The position numbers were made by a program, and so were the translations under genes. 64,000 nucleotides of DNA from Bog-756 sp963812525. Lineage in GTDB: Bacteria > Actinomycetota > Acidimicrobiia > Acidimicrobiales > RAAP-2. The notes under the pieces were generated by a model. It had not been told where the DNA came from. It did not search any database and was given only the letters and a program-made list of their open reading frames with translations. The stretch spans positions 434,001 through 498,000 of the forward strand of contig CAWEVL010000011.1 of NCBI GenBank assembly GCA_963812525.1. Direction: 5' to 3'. Of the stretch, positions 35,544 to 44,422 are shown in pieces; positions within the stretch are counted from its first letter, which is position 1, and each line of letters opens with the position of its first letter.

Positions 35544-37334
35544 GTGATTCCCACGGTTGATTTCGATGACGTGCCCGACGATCGACGGACGGCAGCGGAG
35601 GGGCAGGACGACGACGACCTCGACACGGTGCGGGCGCGGGCCCAGGCGGCCGAGGAGGAAGTCACCGTGCTCCGCCGTCGGTTGCAGGAGAGCCCTCGAC
35701 GGGTGCAGACCCTGGAGGAGAAGCTCCTCGAGACCAAGGGCCAGCTGGCCCAGGCCATCTCGCAGAACGAGAAGCTGACCTTCACCCTGCAGACGGCCAA
35801 GGAGCACGTCGCCAACCTCCGCGAGGAGGTGGAGAAGCTGACCCAGCCGCCGGCGGCCTACGGAACCTTCCTCGGTACCAACGACGACGGCACCGTGGAT
35901 GTGTTCTCCGGGGGGCGCAAGATGCGGGTCTCCCTCCACCCCGAGCTCGAGGCCGGGGATCTCCGGCGGGGCAACGAGGTGGTCCTCAACGAGTCGTTGA
36001 ACGTGATCCTGGCCCGCCAGGGCGAGGGCTCGGGTGAGGTGGTGGTCCTGAAGGAGGTGCTGGAGGACGGGCGGCGCGCCCTGGTCTTCGGCCGGGCCGA
36101 CGAAGAGCGGGTGGCCGAGCTGTCCGACGCCCTCGTCGGGGTCAAGCTGCGGGCGGGCGACACCGTCCTGATGGAGTCACGCACCGGCCTGCTGATCGAG
36201 AAGCTGGCCCGGCCCGAGGTGGAGGAACTGGTCCTGGAGGAGGTCCCCGACGTCACCTACGCCGACGTGGGAGGCCTCGACGACCAGATCGAGGCCATCA
36301 CCGACGCCGTCGAGCTGCCCTACCTCTATCGGGACCTGTACACCGAGCACAAGCTGCCGGCCCCCAAGGGGATCCTGCTCTACGGCCCCCCGGGGTGTGG
36401 GAAGACCCTGATCGCCAAGGCGGTGGCCAACTCGCTGGCCAAGAAGGTGGCCGAGGTCACCGGCAACACCAACGCCCGCAGCTACTTCCTCAACATCAAG
36501 GGCCCGGAGCTCCTCAACAAGTACGTGGGCGAGACCGAACGCCAGATCCGCCTGGTGTTCCAACGGGCCCGGGAGAAGTCCGAGGAGGGCGTCCCGGTCA
36601 TCGTGTTCTTCGACGAGATGGACTCGCTGTTCCGTACCCGGGGCACCGGGATCAGCTCGGACATGGAGTCGACCATCGTGCCGCAGCTGTTGGCCGAGAT
36701 CGACGGCGTGGAGACCCTGAAGGACGTCATCGTCATCGGGGCGTCCAATCGTGAGGACCTCATCGACCCGGCCATCCTGCGGCCCGGCCGCCTGGACGTG
36801 AAGATCCGCATCGAGCGGCCCAACGAAGTGGCGGCGGCCCAGATCTTCTCCCGCTACCTGACCCCGGACCTACCCCTCGACGCCGAGGAGGTGCGGACGT
36901 TGGGCGGCGGGGACCCGGCCAAGGCCACCCAGGCCATGATCGAGTCCACCGTGGCCGAGATGTACCGCAACGACGACGAGAACCGGTTCCTCGAGGTCAC
37001 CTACCAGAACGGCGACAAGGAGATCCTCTACTACCGCGACTTCTCGTCGGGGGCCATGATCGAGAACATCGTCCGACGGGCCAAGAAGCTGGCCATCAAG
37101 CGGGCCATCGCCGAGGAGACCAGGGGGATCCGGACCGACGACCTGCTGGAGTCGATCCGTCAGGAGTACAAGGAGAATGAGGACCTACCCAACACCACCA
37201 ACCCCGACGACTGGGCGAAGATCTCCGGCAAGAAGGGCGAGCGGATCGTCTACATCCGCACCCTCATCAGTGACCGCGACGAAACCAAGGGTGGCCGGTC
37301 CATCGAGCGGGTGGGTACCGGTCAGTATCTCTGA
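35544..37334 (+). CDS. arc: Proteasome-associated AAA+ ATPase (ARC/Mpa)
   Basis: The hexameric ring that binds Pup, unfolds the tagged protein and threads it into the 20S core. 596 residues. A coiled coil (about 30-100) captures Pup, tandem OB domains follow (about 100-230), then the AAA domain with Walker A GPPGCGKT (281-288) and Walker B IVFFDE (353-358). The protein ends GTGQYL; the final Q-Y-L is the known docking tail that enters pockets of the PrcA ring. The GTG at 35544 is used; it keeps an acidic N-terminus. First gene of the arc-dop-pup-prcB-prcA-pafA block. Confidence 0.96.
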   Translation: MIPTVDFDDVPDDRRTAAEGQDDDDLDTVRARAQAAEEEVTVLRRRLQESPRRVQTLEEKLLETKGQLAQAISQNEKLTFTLQTAKEHVANLREEVEKLTQPPAAYGTFLGTNDDGTVDVFSGGRKMRVSLHPELEAGDLRRGNEVVLNESLNVILARQGEGSGEVVVLKEVLEDGRRALVFGRADEERVAELSDALVGVKLRAGDTVLMESRTGLLIEKLARPEVEELVLEEVPDVTYADVGGLDDQIEAITDAVELPYLYRDLYTEHKLPAPKGILLYGPPGCGKTLIAKAVANSLAKKVAEVTGNTNARSYFLNIKGPELLNKYVGETERQIRLVFQRAREKSEEGVPVIVFFDEMDSLFRTRGTGISSDMESTIVPQLLAEIDGVETLKDVIVIGASNREDLIDPAILRPGRLDVKIRIERPNEVAAAQIFSRYLTPDLPLDAEEVRTLGGGDPAKATQAMIESTVAEMYRNDDENRFLEVTYQNGDKEILYYRDFSSGAMIENIVRRAKKLAIKRAIAEETRGIRTDDLLESIRQEYKENEDLPNTTNPDDWAKISGKKGERIVYIRTLISDRDETKGGRSIERVGTGQYL

Positions 37335-37347
37335 GCACGGGCCGGGA

Positions 37348-37353
37348 TAGGGT
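37348..37353 (+). promoter_or_regulatory. -10 box placed for leaderless dop
   Basis: TAGGGT ends six bases before the dop GTG at 37360, and there is no Shine-Dalgarno sequence in the 25-base gap after arc. This spacing fits transcription starting at the start codon itself. Confidence 0.45.
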
Positions 37354-37359
37354 CGGCTC

Positions 37360-38853
37360 GTGGCCATTCCCAAGGTCTGCGGCATCGAGACCGAGTACGG
37401 CATCCAGGTGGTGCACGGGGATCCGAACCCCATCGCCGCCTCCTCGGTGCTGATCAACGCGTACGCCCACGACGTGGCGCGCCAGCAGACCGGCTGGGAC
37501 TTCGAGGACGAGGCCCCCGGCAACGACGCCCGCGGCTTCGCCCGGGAGGGATCCATGCCCCCCCAGGTGGAGACCCACCTGGTCAACACGGTGCTCACCA
37601 ACGGTGCCCGTTACTACGTGGACCACGCCCATCCCGAGTTCTCCACCCCTGAGTGCCGTGACGCCATGGAGTGCCTGCGCTATGACCGGGCCGGGGAGCT
37701 GATCCTCATCCGCTCGATGGAGGCCGCCGACCTGTCCTCCTACGACGGCTCCCGGCTGGTCATCTACAAGAACAACTCGGACGGGAAGGGCAACTCGTAC
37801 GGGGCCCACGAGAACTACCTGATGGACCGGGCCGCCCCGTTCAACAGGATCGTGGCCGGGGTCACCCCCCATTTCGTGACCCGCCAGATCTTCGCCGGGT
37901 CCGGGAAGGTCGGTGCCGAGACGGCCATCCACGACGGCACCAAGGTGGACTTCCAACTCTCCCAGCGGGCCGAGTTCTTCGAGGAGCAGGTGGGCCTCGA
38001 GACCACGCTCAAGCGCCCCATCGTGAACACCCGGGACGAGCCGCACGCCGACCCGCACCGCTACCGGCGGTTGCACGTCATCGTGGGGGACGCCAACCTG
38101 GCCGAGGTGGCCACGTTCCTGAAGGTCGGGACCACCTCCCTGGTGCTGGCCATGATCGAGGACGACGTCTCCGGCAGCCGGAGCCTGGCCCTGGCCGACC
38201 CGGTCACGGCCATGCACGACGTGGCCCTCGACCGAACGTTCACCCGGCCGCTGCCGATGGCCGACGGCTCCACGGCCACGGCCCTGGCCATCCAGTGGGA
38301 GCTGTTCTCCCTGGCCCGGAAGTACGCCGATGACCAGGGCCTGGAGTGTCTGGGCGACGAGTCGGTGGGCCAGCAGGTCCTGGCCCGTTGGGAGTCGGTG
38401 CTCCACGGCCTCGAGACCGACCCGATGTCGCTGGCCCGGCAGCTGGACTGGGTGGCCAAGCTCCAGCTGATCGAGGCCTACCGGGACCGCCACGGCCTCG
38501 ACTGGGGCGATCAGCGGTTGGCCGCCCTCGACCTCCAGTACCACGACCTGCGACCGGCCAAGTCCCTCTTCGCCCGCCTGGACACCGAGCGGCTGGTGGA
38601 CGAGAGCTCGGTGACGAAGGCGGTCACCGAGCCCCCCCGGGGGACCCGAGCCTGGTTCCGTGGCGAGTGCCTGAAGAAGTGGCCGGCGGCGGTGGTCACC
38701 GCCAACTGGGACTCCTTGGTGTTCGACCTCGGCACCGACCCCCTCCGGCGCGTCCCTATGATGGACCCCCTGAAGGGCACGGCCGAACACGTCGAGGGTC
38801 TGCTGGATTCGTGTGCGAGCCCGTCCGAGCTCTTGGACCGACTGAGCAGCTAG
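37360..38853 (+). CDS. dop: Depupylase/deamidase Dop
   Basis: A carboxylate-amine-ligase-fold enzyme that removes Pup from proteins and, in species with Pup-Gln, deamidates it. 497 residues. The catalytic N-terminal motif is CGIETEYG with Glu10/Glu12, the nucleophile region ARYYVDHAHPEFSTPEC, then IYKNNSDGKGNSYGAHENYL and RPIVNTRDEPHADPHRYRRL shared with PafA. The Dop-specific insert near residues 40-75 (TGWDFEDEAPGNDARGF) separates it from PafA. The Pup encoded here already ends in Glu, so depupylation should be its main job. Confidence 0.96.
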   Translation: MAIPKVCGIETEYGIQVVHGDPNPIAASSVLINAYAHDVARQQTGWDFEDEAPGNDARGFAREGSMPPQVETHLVNTVLTNGARYYVDHAHPEFSTPECRDAMECLRYDRAGELILIRSMEAADLSSYDGSRLVIYKNNSDGKGNSYGAHENYLMDRAAPFNRIVAGVTPHFVTRQIFAGSGKVGAETAIHDGTKVDFQLSQRAEFFEEQVGLETTLKRPIVNTRDEPHADPHRYRRLHVIVGDANLAEVATFLKVGTTSLVLAMIEDDVSGSRSLALADPVTAMHDVALDRTFTRPLPMADGSTATALAIQWELFSLARKYADDQGLECLGDESVGQQVLARWESVLHGLETDPMSLARQLDWVAKLQLIEAYRDRHGLDWGDQRLAALDLQYHDLRPAKSLFARLDTERLVDESSVTKAVTEPPRGTRAWFRGECLKKWPAAVVTANWDSLVFDLGTDPLRRVPMMDPLKGTAEHVEGLLDSCASPSELLDRLSS

Positions 38854-38864
38854 GGAGAGTAGGG

Positions 38865-38890
38865 GATGGCTGAACGAGATGGCTGAACGA
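38865..38890 (+). repeat. Perfect 13-base tandem duplication at the pup start
   Basis: GATGGCTGAACGA occurs twice in a row. It duplicates the pup start codon and the first three codons. The first ATG (38866) reads only six codons (MAERDG) before a TGA at 38884-38886 that overlaps the real pup ATG region, because 13 is not a multiple of three. Confidence 0.9.
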
Positions 38891-39076
38891 GAACAGAAGA
38901 AGAAGACCACCACCACCGAACGCACCGACGAGGTGGTCGAGGACGTCCCCGCGGCCTCGGCCACCGGCGAGAAGCTCAAGGCCGAACTGGACGACCTCCT
39001 CGACGAGATCGACGAGGTGCTGGAGGACAACGCCGAGGAGTTCGTGCGCAACTACGTCCAGAAGGGTGGCGAGTAG
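38879..39076 (+). CDS. pup: Prokaryotic ubiquitin-like protein Pup
   Basis: A 65-residue disordered protein tag attached through its last residue to lysines of target proteins. N-terminal part MAEREQKKKTTTTERTDEVV, the ARC-binding helix KLKAELDDLLDEIDEVLEDN, then EEFVRNYVQKGGE. The gene encodes a terminal Glu, so PafA can use it without deamidation by Dop. The start at 38879 is the second of two duplicated ATGs; the first is out of frame. The ribosome-site-like GGGAGAG is best placed for the first ATG. It lies between dop and prcB, six bases before prcB. Confidence 0.96.
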   Translation: MAEREQKKKTTTTERTDEVVEDVPAASATGEKLKAELDDLLDEIDEVLEDNAEEFVRNYVQKGGE

Positions 39077-39081
39077 TCCCG

Positions 39082-39912
39082 GTGACGCTGCCGCTCTTCT
39101 CGACCACCGAGGACCCCGGGCCCGACTTCGCCGGGCTCATCCGACGGCTCCGGGTACCGATGCCTCCGGCCATGACCGGAGGCGGTGGCGGGCCGGCCGG
39201 TATGGCCGGCGCCGTCGGAACCCAGGAGTTCCGCCACGGCACGACCGTGGTGGCGCTGCGCTTCGCCGAGGGCATCGTGATGGCCGGTGACCGCCGGGCC
39301 ACCGAGGGCCACGCCATTGCCCACCGGGCCATGGAGAAGGTGTTCCCGGCCGACCGGTACTCGGCCGTGGCCATCGCCGGGGCGGCCGGCCCGGCCGTCG
39401 AGATGGTCCGGCTGTTCCAGACCCAGCTCGAGCACTACGAGAAGGTCGAAGGGGTGGTCCTCAGCCTCGAGGGCAAGGCCAACCAGTTGGGCCAGATGGT
39501 CCGGGAGCACCTGCCCATGGCCATGCAGGGCCTGGCCGTGGTGCCCCTCTTCGCCGGCTACGACCTGGCCCGGGGGACCGGCCGGATCTTCACCTACGAC
39601 GTGACCGGCGGCCACTACGAGGAGATCGAGCACAACGCCACCGGATCCGGTGGCCGTGACGCCCGGACCACCATCAAGCTCGGCTACCGGGTGGGTATGA
39701 GCCGGGACGACGCCGTCGAACTGGCCATCGAGGCCCTGTACGAGGCGGCCGACGAGGACTCGGCCACCGGGGGACCCGACCTGATCCGGGGGATCTACCC
39801 CTTGGTGGCCACCGTCACGGCCCAGGGCTTCGAGGCGGTCCCCGACGACGAGGTGGCCGAGCGGTTCGCCTCGCTCATCGAGCGCCGTCGGTCGGAGGGG
39901 CGCCAGCCATGA
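39082..39912 (+). CDS. prcB: 20S proteasome beta subunit
   Basis: The catalytic subunit of the 20S core. 276 residues, starting at a GTG. A propeptide of 53 residues, with a Gly-rich run before QEFRHG, is removed to expose Thr54 in the TTVVALRFAEGIVMAGDRRA motif. The later EMVRLFQTQLEHYEKVEG helix and LFAGYDLARGTGRIFTYDVT strand are normal for beta subunits. Its stop overlaps prcA as ATGA, so beta and alpha subunits are made in equal amounts. Confidence 0.97.
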   Translation: MTLPLFSTTEDPGPDFAGLIRRLRVPMPPAMTGGGGGPAGMAGAVGTQEFRHGTTVVALRFAEGIVMAGDRRATEGHAIAHRAMEKVFPADRYSAVAIAGAAGPAVEMVRLFQTQLEHYEKVEGVVLSLEGKANQLGQMVREHLPMAMQGLAVVPLFAGYDLARGTGRIFTYDVTGGHYEEIEHNATGSGGRDARTTIKLGYRVGMSRDDAVELAIEALYEAADEDSATGGPDLIRGIYPLVATVTAQGFEAVPDDEVAERFASLIERRRSEGRQP

Positions 39913-40586
39913 CCATGCCCTACTACGTGGCACCCGAGCAGGTCATGAAGGATCGGGCCGAGTACGCCCAGAAGGGGATCGCCCGGGGCCGCTCGCTCAT
40001 CGCCAGTACCTACGACCAGGGCATCGCCATCGTGGCCGACAACCCGTCCCGGTCGCTCCACAAGATCAGCGAGATCTACGACCGCATCGCCTTTGCCGGT
40101 GTGGGCAAGTACAACGAGTTCGACCAGCTCCGGGTGTCCGGCATCCGCCACGCCGACACCAAGGGGTACGCCTACAGCCGCGAGGACGTGGACGCCCGGT
40201 CGTTGGCCAACCTCTACGCGCAGTACCTCGGGCAGGTGTTCACCCACGAGATGAAGCCCCTGGAGGTGGAGATCCTGGTGGCCGAGCTGGGCACCGGGCT
40301 GCACCCGCCACAGCTGTATCACGTCGCCTACGAGGGGACCATCACCGACGAGGACCGCTACGCCGTGCTGGGGGGCGAGACCGAGACCATCGCCCAACGG
40401 CTGGAGGAGGCGTGGACCGAGGGGTGGTCCCTGGAGGGGGCCCTGCGGGCCGCCGTGGCCGCCCTGGCCGGTCCGGACCGGACCTTGACCGGCACCGACC
40501 TCGAGGTGGCCGTCCTCGCTCAGGGGAACGGTCGACGGGCCTTCCGCCGGCTGGCCGGCGAGGAACTCACCGCCCTGCTGGGCTGA
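39909..40586 (+). CDS. prcA: 20S proteasome alpha subunit
   Basis: Forms the outer rings that gate the core and receive the ARC tail. 225 residues: N-terminal gate YYVAPEQVMKDRAEYAQKGI, then ARGRSLIASTYDQGIAIVAD, HKISEIYDRIAFAGVGKYNE and a late LTGTDLEVAVLAQGNGRRAF. Inactive family member, as expected for alpha subunits. Translationally coupled to prcB and followed 76 bases on by pafA. Confidence 0.97.
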   Translation: MTMPYYVAPEQVMKDRAEYAQKGIARGRSLIASTYDQGIAIVADNPSRSLHKISEIYDRIAFAGVGKYNEFDQLRVSGIRHADTKGYAYSREDVDARSLANLYAQYLGQVFTHEMKPLEVEILVAELGTGLHPPQLYHVAYEGTITDEDRYAVLGGETETIAQRLEEAWTEGWSLEGALRAAVAALAGPDRTLTGTDLEVAVLAQGNGRRAFRRLAGEELTALLG

Positions 40587-40649
40587 GCCGTTCGGTCCCG
40601 TCCGGGAGCCGTTGACCGGCGGGTTCGCAGGAGTGGGCCCTCACCACGG

Positions 40650-40655
40650 TACCGT
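40650..40655 (+). promoter_or_regulatory. -10 box placed for leaderless pafA
   Basis: TACCGT ends seven bases before the pafA ATG (40663), with a possible weak GAGGG between. This would let pafA be transcribed apart from prcBA. Confidence 0.45.
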
Positions 40656-40662
40656 GAGGGTA

Positions 40663-42021
40663 ATGGACAAGCGGATCTACGGCTTGGAGAACGAGTACGG
40701 GGTGACCTGCACGCTACGCGGGCAGCGTCGCCTGAGCCCCGACGAAGTGGCCCGGTACCTGTTCCGTCGGGTGGTCAGCTGGGGCCGCTCGTCCAACGTC
40801 TTCCTCGAGAACGGTGCCCGGCTCTACCTCGATGTGGGCAGCCATCCCGAGTACGCCACGCCCGAGTGCGACGACATCGCCGAGCTGGTCACCCACGACA
40901 AGGCGGGGGAGTGGATCCTCTCGTCGTTGGTGGAAGGGGCCGAGGCCCGACTGCGGGAGGAGGGCATCCGGGGGGACATCTACCTGTTCAAGAACAACAC
41001 CGATTCGGCGGGCAACTCCTACGGCTGCCATGAGAACTACCTGACCAGCCGGCGGGACGACTTCGCCCACTACACCGAAGTGCTCATCCCGTTCCTGGTC
41101 AGCCGGCAGGCCTACGCCGGAGCGGGCAAGGTGCTCCAGACGGCCCGGGGGGCGGTCTTCTGCCTCAGCCAGCGGGCCGAACACATCTGGGAGGGCGTGA
41201 GCTCGGCGACCACCCGGAGCCGACCGATCATCAACACCCGGGACGAGCCCCATGCCGACGCCGAGAAGTACCGCCGCCTCCACGTGATCGTGGGCGACTC
41301 CAACATGAGCGAGTACGCCACCTTCCTCAAGGTCGGAGCGACCAGCATCGTGCTGCGCATGCTGGAGGACCCCTCCACGGTCATGCGGGACCTGACCCTC
41401 GAGAACCCCATCCGGGCCATTCGCGAGATCAGCCACGACATCACCTGCCGACGGCCGGTCCGCCTGGCCAACGGACGCGAGATGAGCGCCCTGGACATCC
41501 AGGGCGAGTACCTCCAGCGGGCCATCCGCTACCGCGACCGCCAGGGGCTCTCGCCCCAGGAGGACCGGGCCCTCGACATGTGGGAGCACTGCCTGAAGGG
41601 ACTGGAGTCCGACCCCCTCTCCCTGCACCGGGAGTGTGACTGGGTGGCCAAGTACCGGCTGATCGAGGCCTACCGGGACCGGCACTCCCTCTCCCTGCAC
41701 AGCCCCAACGTGTCGCTGCTCGACCTCCAGTACCACGACGTGGACCGGTCGCGTGGGCTCTACTACCGGCTGCAGCGGCACGACCAGCTGGACCGGATCT
41801 GCGACGACGCGGCCATCGCCGCGGCGATGTCCTCGCCGCCCCAGACCACCCGGGCCCGTCTGCGGGGCGAGTTCGTGAAGAAGGCCAAGGAGCGCCGCCG
41901 CGACTTCACGGTCGACTGGGTCCACCTCAAGCTCAACGACCAGGCCCAGCGGACGGTACTGCTGAAGGACCCCTTCAAGTCCAAGGACGAGCGGGTGGAG
42001 AAGCTCATCGCCGGTCTGTGA
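40663..42021 (+). CDS. pafA: Pup--protein ligase
   Basis: Joins the gamma-carboxylate of the last Glu of Pup to target lysines using ATP. 452 residues from the ATG at 40663, whose MDKRIYGLENEYG is the family N-terminus with catalytic Glu9; the 17 extra codons upstream are not used. Asp57 is in NGARLYLDVGSHPEYATPEC, with YLFKNNTDSAGNSYGCHENY and RPIINTRDEPHADAEKYRRL downstream. It lacks the Dop insert. Last gene of the proteasome set; signal peptidase genes follow after 75 bases. Confidence 0.97.
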   Translation: MDKRIYGLENEYGVTCTLRGQRRLSPDEVARYLFRRVVSWGRSSNVFLENGARLYLDVGSHPEYATPECDDIAELVTHDKAGEWILSSLVEGAEARLREEGIRGDIYLFKNNTDSAGNSYGCHENYLTSRRDDFAHYTEVLIPFLVSRQAYAGAGKVLQTARGAVFCLSQRAEHIWEGVSSATTRSRPIINTRDEPHADAEKYRRLHVIVGDSNMSEYATFLKVGATSIVLRMLEDPSTVMRDLTLENPIRAIREISHDITCRRPVRLANGREMSALDIQGEYLQRAIRYRDRQGLSPQEDRALDMWEHCLKGLESDPLSLHRECDWVAKYRLIEAYRDRHSLSLHSPNVSLLDLQYHDVDRSRGLYYRLQRHDQLDRICDDAAIAAAMSSPPQTTRARLRGEFVKKAKERRRDFTVDWVHLKLNDQAQRTVLLKDPFKSKDERVEKLIAGL

Positions 42022-42081
42022 CCCGATGACGCCGGCGACCATGACCCCTCCCTACGACCCAACCCGGCGCCCCCGGTGCTG

Positions 42082-42087
42082 TAGCGT
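42082..42087 (+). promoter_or_regulatory. -10 box upstream of the first signal peptidase
   Basis: TAGCGT ends nine bases before the GTG at 42097 and there is no Shine-Dalgarno sequence, so a leaderless or very short-leader message is likely. Confidence 0.4.
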
Positions 42088-42096
42088 CCCCTGATT

Positions 42097-42756
42097 GTGG
42101 CCAGTCAACCCACCGGCAAGGTGCAGCCGGCAACCGTGTTGGACCCCGTCGTCGACGATGACGGCTCGGAACCTCCGGCCGCCCCGCTCAAGGGCCGTGG
42201 CTACCGGGCGGTGGTGGAGTGGACCATCATCCTCATGGCCGTGCTGCTGTGCACGGTGCTGCTCCGCACCTACGTCGTCCAGTCCTTCTACATCCCCTCG
42301 GGCTCCATGCTCCCCACCCTGCAGGTGGGTGACCGGATCATCGTCGACAAGCTCAGCTACCACCTCCACGACGTGCACCGGGGGGACATCGTGGTGTTCG
42401 CCCGGCCACCCCTCGAGGACCAGGAGTACGCCGACCTGGTGAAACGGGTGATCGGACTGCCCGGGGAGACCATCTCGTCCAAGGGCGGTGACGTCTACAT
42501 CAACGGGAAGAAGCTCAACGAGCCGTGGCTGCCGCCCGGGCCGGACAGCTTCACCGGACCCCTGGCCGGCGACGACCCCCATGCCCAGTTCAACCTGCCG
42601 GGACCGGTGAAGATCCCGGCCGGTGAGTACTTCGTGATGGGGGACAACCGGACCGACTCCGAGGACAGCCGGTTCTTCGGCCCCATCCCCAAGTCGTTGA
42701 TCGTGGGGCGGGCCGTGGCGGTGATCTGGCCGCTCGGCCACATCAAGGGCATCTGA
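42097..42756 (+). CDS. lepB: Signal peptidase I (first of two)
   Basis: A membrane-bound Ser/Lys protease removing signal peptides outside the membrane. 219 residues, short N-terminal cytoplasmic part, one membrane helix (about 40-60), then the box with Ser70 in FYIPSGSMLPTLQVGDRIIV, the Lys116 box YADLVKRVIGLPGETI, and MGDNRTDSEDSRFFGPI. Complete and apparently active. The next gene encodes a longer second copy, so proteins exported by Sec and by the nearby Tat genes have two processing enzymes. Confidence 0.95.
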   Translation: MASQPTGKVQPATVLDPVVDDDGSEPPAAPLKGRGYRAVVEWTIILMAVLLCTVLLRTYVVQSFYIPSGSMLPTLQVGDRIIVDKLSYHLHDVHRGDIVVFARPPLEDQEYADLVKRVIGLPGETISSKGGDVYINGKKLNEPWLPPGPDSFTGPLAGDDPHAQFNLPGPVKIPAGEYFVMGDNRTDSEDSRFFGPIPKSLIVGRAVAVIWPLGHIKGI

Positions 42757-42828
42757 GCCCCCACGGGCGCCCCGGCACCGGTCCGCGCCGTTCCTGAACG
42801 GGGGGTCGTGAGGTAGCCTCGCACCCTG

Positions 42829-43842
42829 GTGGACTCCGACCTGCACAGCCCGGGCGTCGAGGTCCCCATGCCGGGCGCCCGGACGCGGCCGGGCCCGATG
42901 GCGGTGCCCAGCCTCGAGCTCCCGGCCGACCCGGCCCTGCGTCTCCCCCCGCCCCGGGCCGTGCCCCCCGCCCCGCCCCGACCCGCGCCCCGCCCGGCGC
43001 CCCGGGCCGTGCCCAGCCTTCCCGTGCCCGGCCTCGCTCCCACCGGCGCCGGGCGGCCGATCAGCGCCCCGCCGGGTCCGGAGGCGCCGGAGCCCGCCGG
43101 GTCGGCCGGACCGGGTGGTGTCCGAGCGGCGACCCCGGTGGCGGTGCGGGCGAAGCACCCGGGGCCGTCCCGATGGCGATGGTGGGTCGAGTGGCTGTCG
43201 GTGGTGGTGGTGGCACTGGTCCTGGCCTTCGGCGTCCGTACCTACGTGGCCCAGATGTTCTACATCCCCTCGGGTTCGATGCTGCCCACCCTGCAGGTCG
43301 GTGACCGGATCGTGGTCGACAAGCTGAGCTACCGCCTCCACGACATCCGACGGGGCGACGTGGTGGTGTTCCGCCGCCCCCCCTTGGAGCAGGCCGCCTA
43401 CTCGGACCTGGTCAAGCGGGTCATCGGACTTCCGGGTGACACCATCGCCAGCGTGGGCGGCCGGGTCTACATCGACGGCAAGCCGCTGGACGAGCCCTGG
43501 CTGCCCCATCCGGTGCCGATGACCTCACCGAGCCCGGTGCCCCAGCCCTTCAGCCTCAACCAGCCCTTCACCGTCCCGGCCGGTGAGTACTTCGTGATGG
43601 GGGACAACCGGACCAATTCCGAGGACAGCCGGTACTTCGGCCCCATCCGAGCCGACCTGGTGGTGGGCAAGATGGCCTTCGTGGCGTGGCCGCTCGACGA
43701 CTCGGGGTGGTTGGTGATCCTGGGTACCGCGGCCGCGGTGCTGGTGGTGGCCATGGTGGCGGTGGCGCTCCGGGGCCCGTCGCCGACCGCCGCGGAGCGA
43801 CCCGCACCGCTCGGGCGACCTCCGGTGCCTGGGACCCCGTAG
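42829..43842 (+). CDS. lepB: Signal peptidase I (second, with long Pro-rich N-terminus)
   Basis: 337 residues. The first 110 are a Pro/Ala-rich, probably disordered cytoplasmic arm. A membrane helix (WLSVVVVALVLAFGVRTYV) leads to Ser150 in FYIPSGSMLPTLQVGDR, Lys196 in YSDLVKRVIGLPGD and MGDNRTNSEDSRYFGPI, and a second membrane helix (VILGTAAAVLVVAMVAVAL) ends the protein. The catalytic core closely resembles the gene before it, so the pair is a tandem duplication that then diverged in its ends. Start: GTG at 42829, ten bases after TAGCCT. Confidence 0.93.
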   Translation: MDSDLHSPGVEVPMPGARTRPGPMAVPSLELPADPALRLPPPRAVPPAPPRPAPRPAPRAVPSLPVPGLAPTGAGRPISAPPGPEAPEPAGSAGPGGVRAATPVAVRAKHPGPSRWRWWVEWLSVVVVALVLAFGVRTYVAQMFYIPSGSMLPTLQVGDRIVVDKLSYRLHDIRRGDVVVFRRPPLEQAAYSDLVKRVIGLPGDTIASVGGRVYIDGKPLDEPWLPHPVPMTSPSPVPQPFSLNQPFTVPAGEYFVMGDNRTNSEDSRYFGPIRADLVVGKMAFVAWPLDDSGWLVILGTAAAVLVVAMVAVALRGPSPTAAERPAPLGRPPVPGTP

Positions 43843-43890
43843 CCTCCGGGCCCACGAAGCTCCCGGACGCCGGGATCCACCGGCCGCCGG

Positions 43891-43896
43891 TACACT
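43891..43896 (+). promoter_or_regulatory. -10 box placed for leaderless tatA
   Basis: TACACT ends seven bases before the GTG of tatA at 43904. No ribosome-binding sequence lies between. Confidence 0.45.
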
Positions 43897-43903
43897 TCTG
43901 TGC

Positions 43904-44374
43904 GTGACCTTCCTCAGCCCGGCGAAGGTGCTGGTCATCCTGGTGGTGGCGCTCATCGTCCTCGGCCCCGACAAGCTGCCCAAGATGGCCAAGCAGATCG
44001 GCAGCCTGTGGGGCGATTTCCGGAAGTTCCGGGAGCGGCTGGAGTCCGACGTCCGGGGCAACTTCCCCGATCTCCCGTCGACCGAGACCATCGCCCAGGC
44101 CGTCCGGTCGCCCCTCTCGTTCCTCGACAACCTGGCCGACTCCCACAGCGCCGAGAACGGGACCACATCCGCGGTGGCCACCGGCACCGAAGGACCAGAC
44201 GTGGAGGGCGACGCCGTACAGCCGTCCTCGGAGTCCAACCGGCCGGCCGGTGCGGTCCAGGCCACGGAGGAGACCCCGGGGATCCCCGAGGTGCTCATCG
44301 TCGACCCGGGCGGCATCGTGCACCAGGTCCGCTCCAACGGCCGGGCCATCCCCGACGACCCGGGGATGAACTGA
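43904..44374 (+). CDS. tatA: Twin-arginine translocase subunit TatA/TatB
   Basis: 156 residues: a short N-terminal membrane helix (KVLVILVVALIVLGPDKLP), then an amphipathic helix MAKQIGSLWGDFRKFRERL, and a long polar tail. The hinge LGPDKLP looks TatB-like, but only sequence comparison could separate TatA from TatB. It forms the pore or receptor part of the Tat system that exports folded proteins. tatC follows 48 bases on. Confidence 0.9.
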   Translation: MTFLSPAKVLVILVVALIVLGPDKLPKMAKQIGSLWGDFRKFRERLESDVRGNFPDLPSTETIAQAVRSPLSFLDNLADSHSAENGTTSAVATGTEGPDVEGDAVQPSSESNRPAGAVQATEETPGIPEVLIVDPGGIVHQVRSNGRAIPDDPGMN

Positions 44375-44422
44375 CCCGGCCGTACCGGTGATCAGTACCC
44401 CCATCCCGATCAGGCATCCGCC

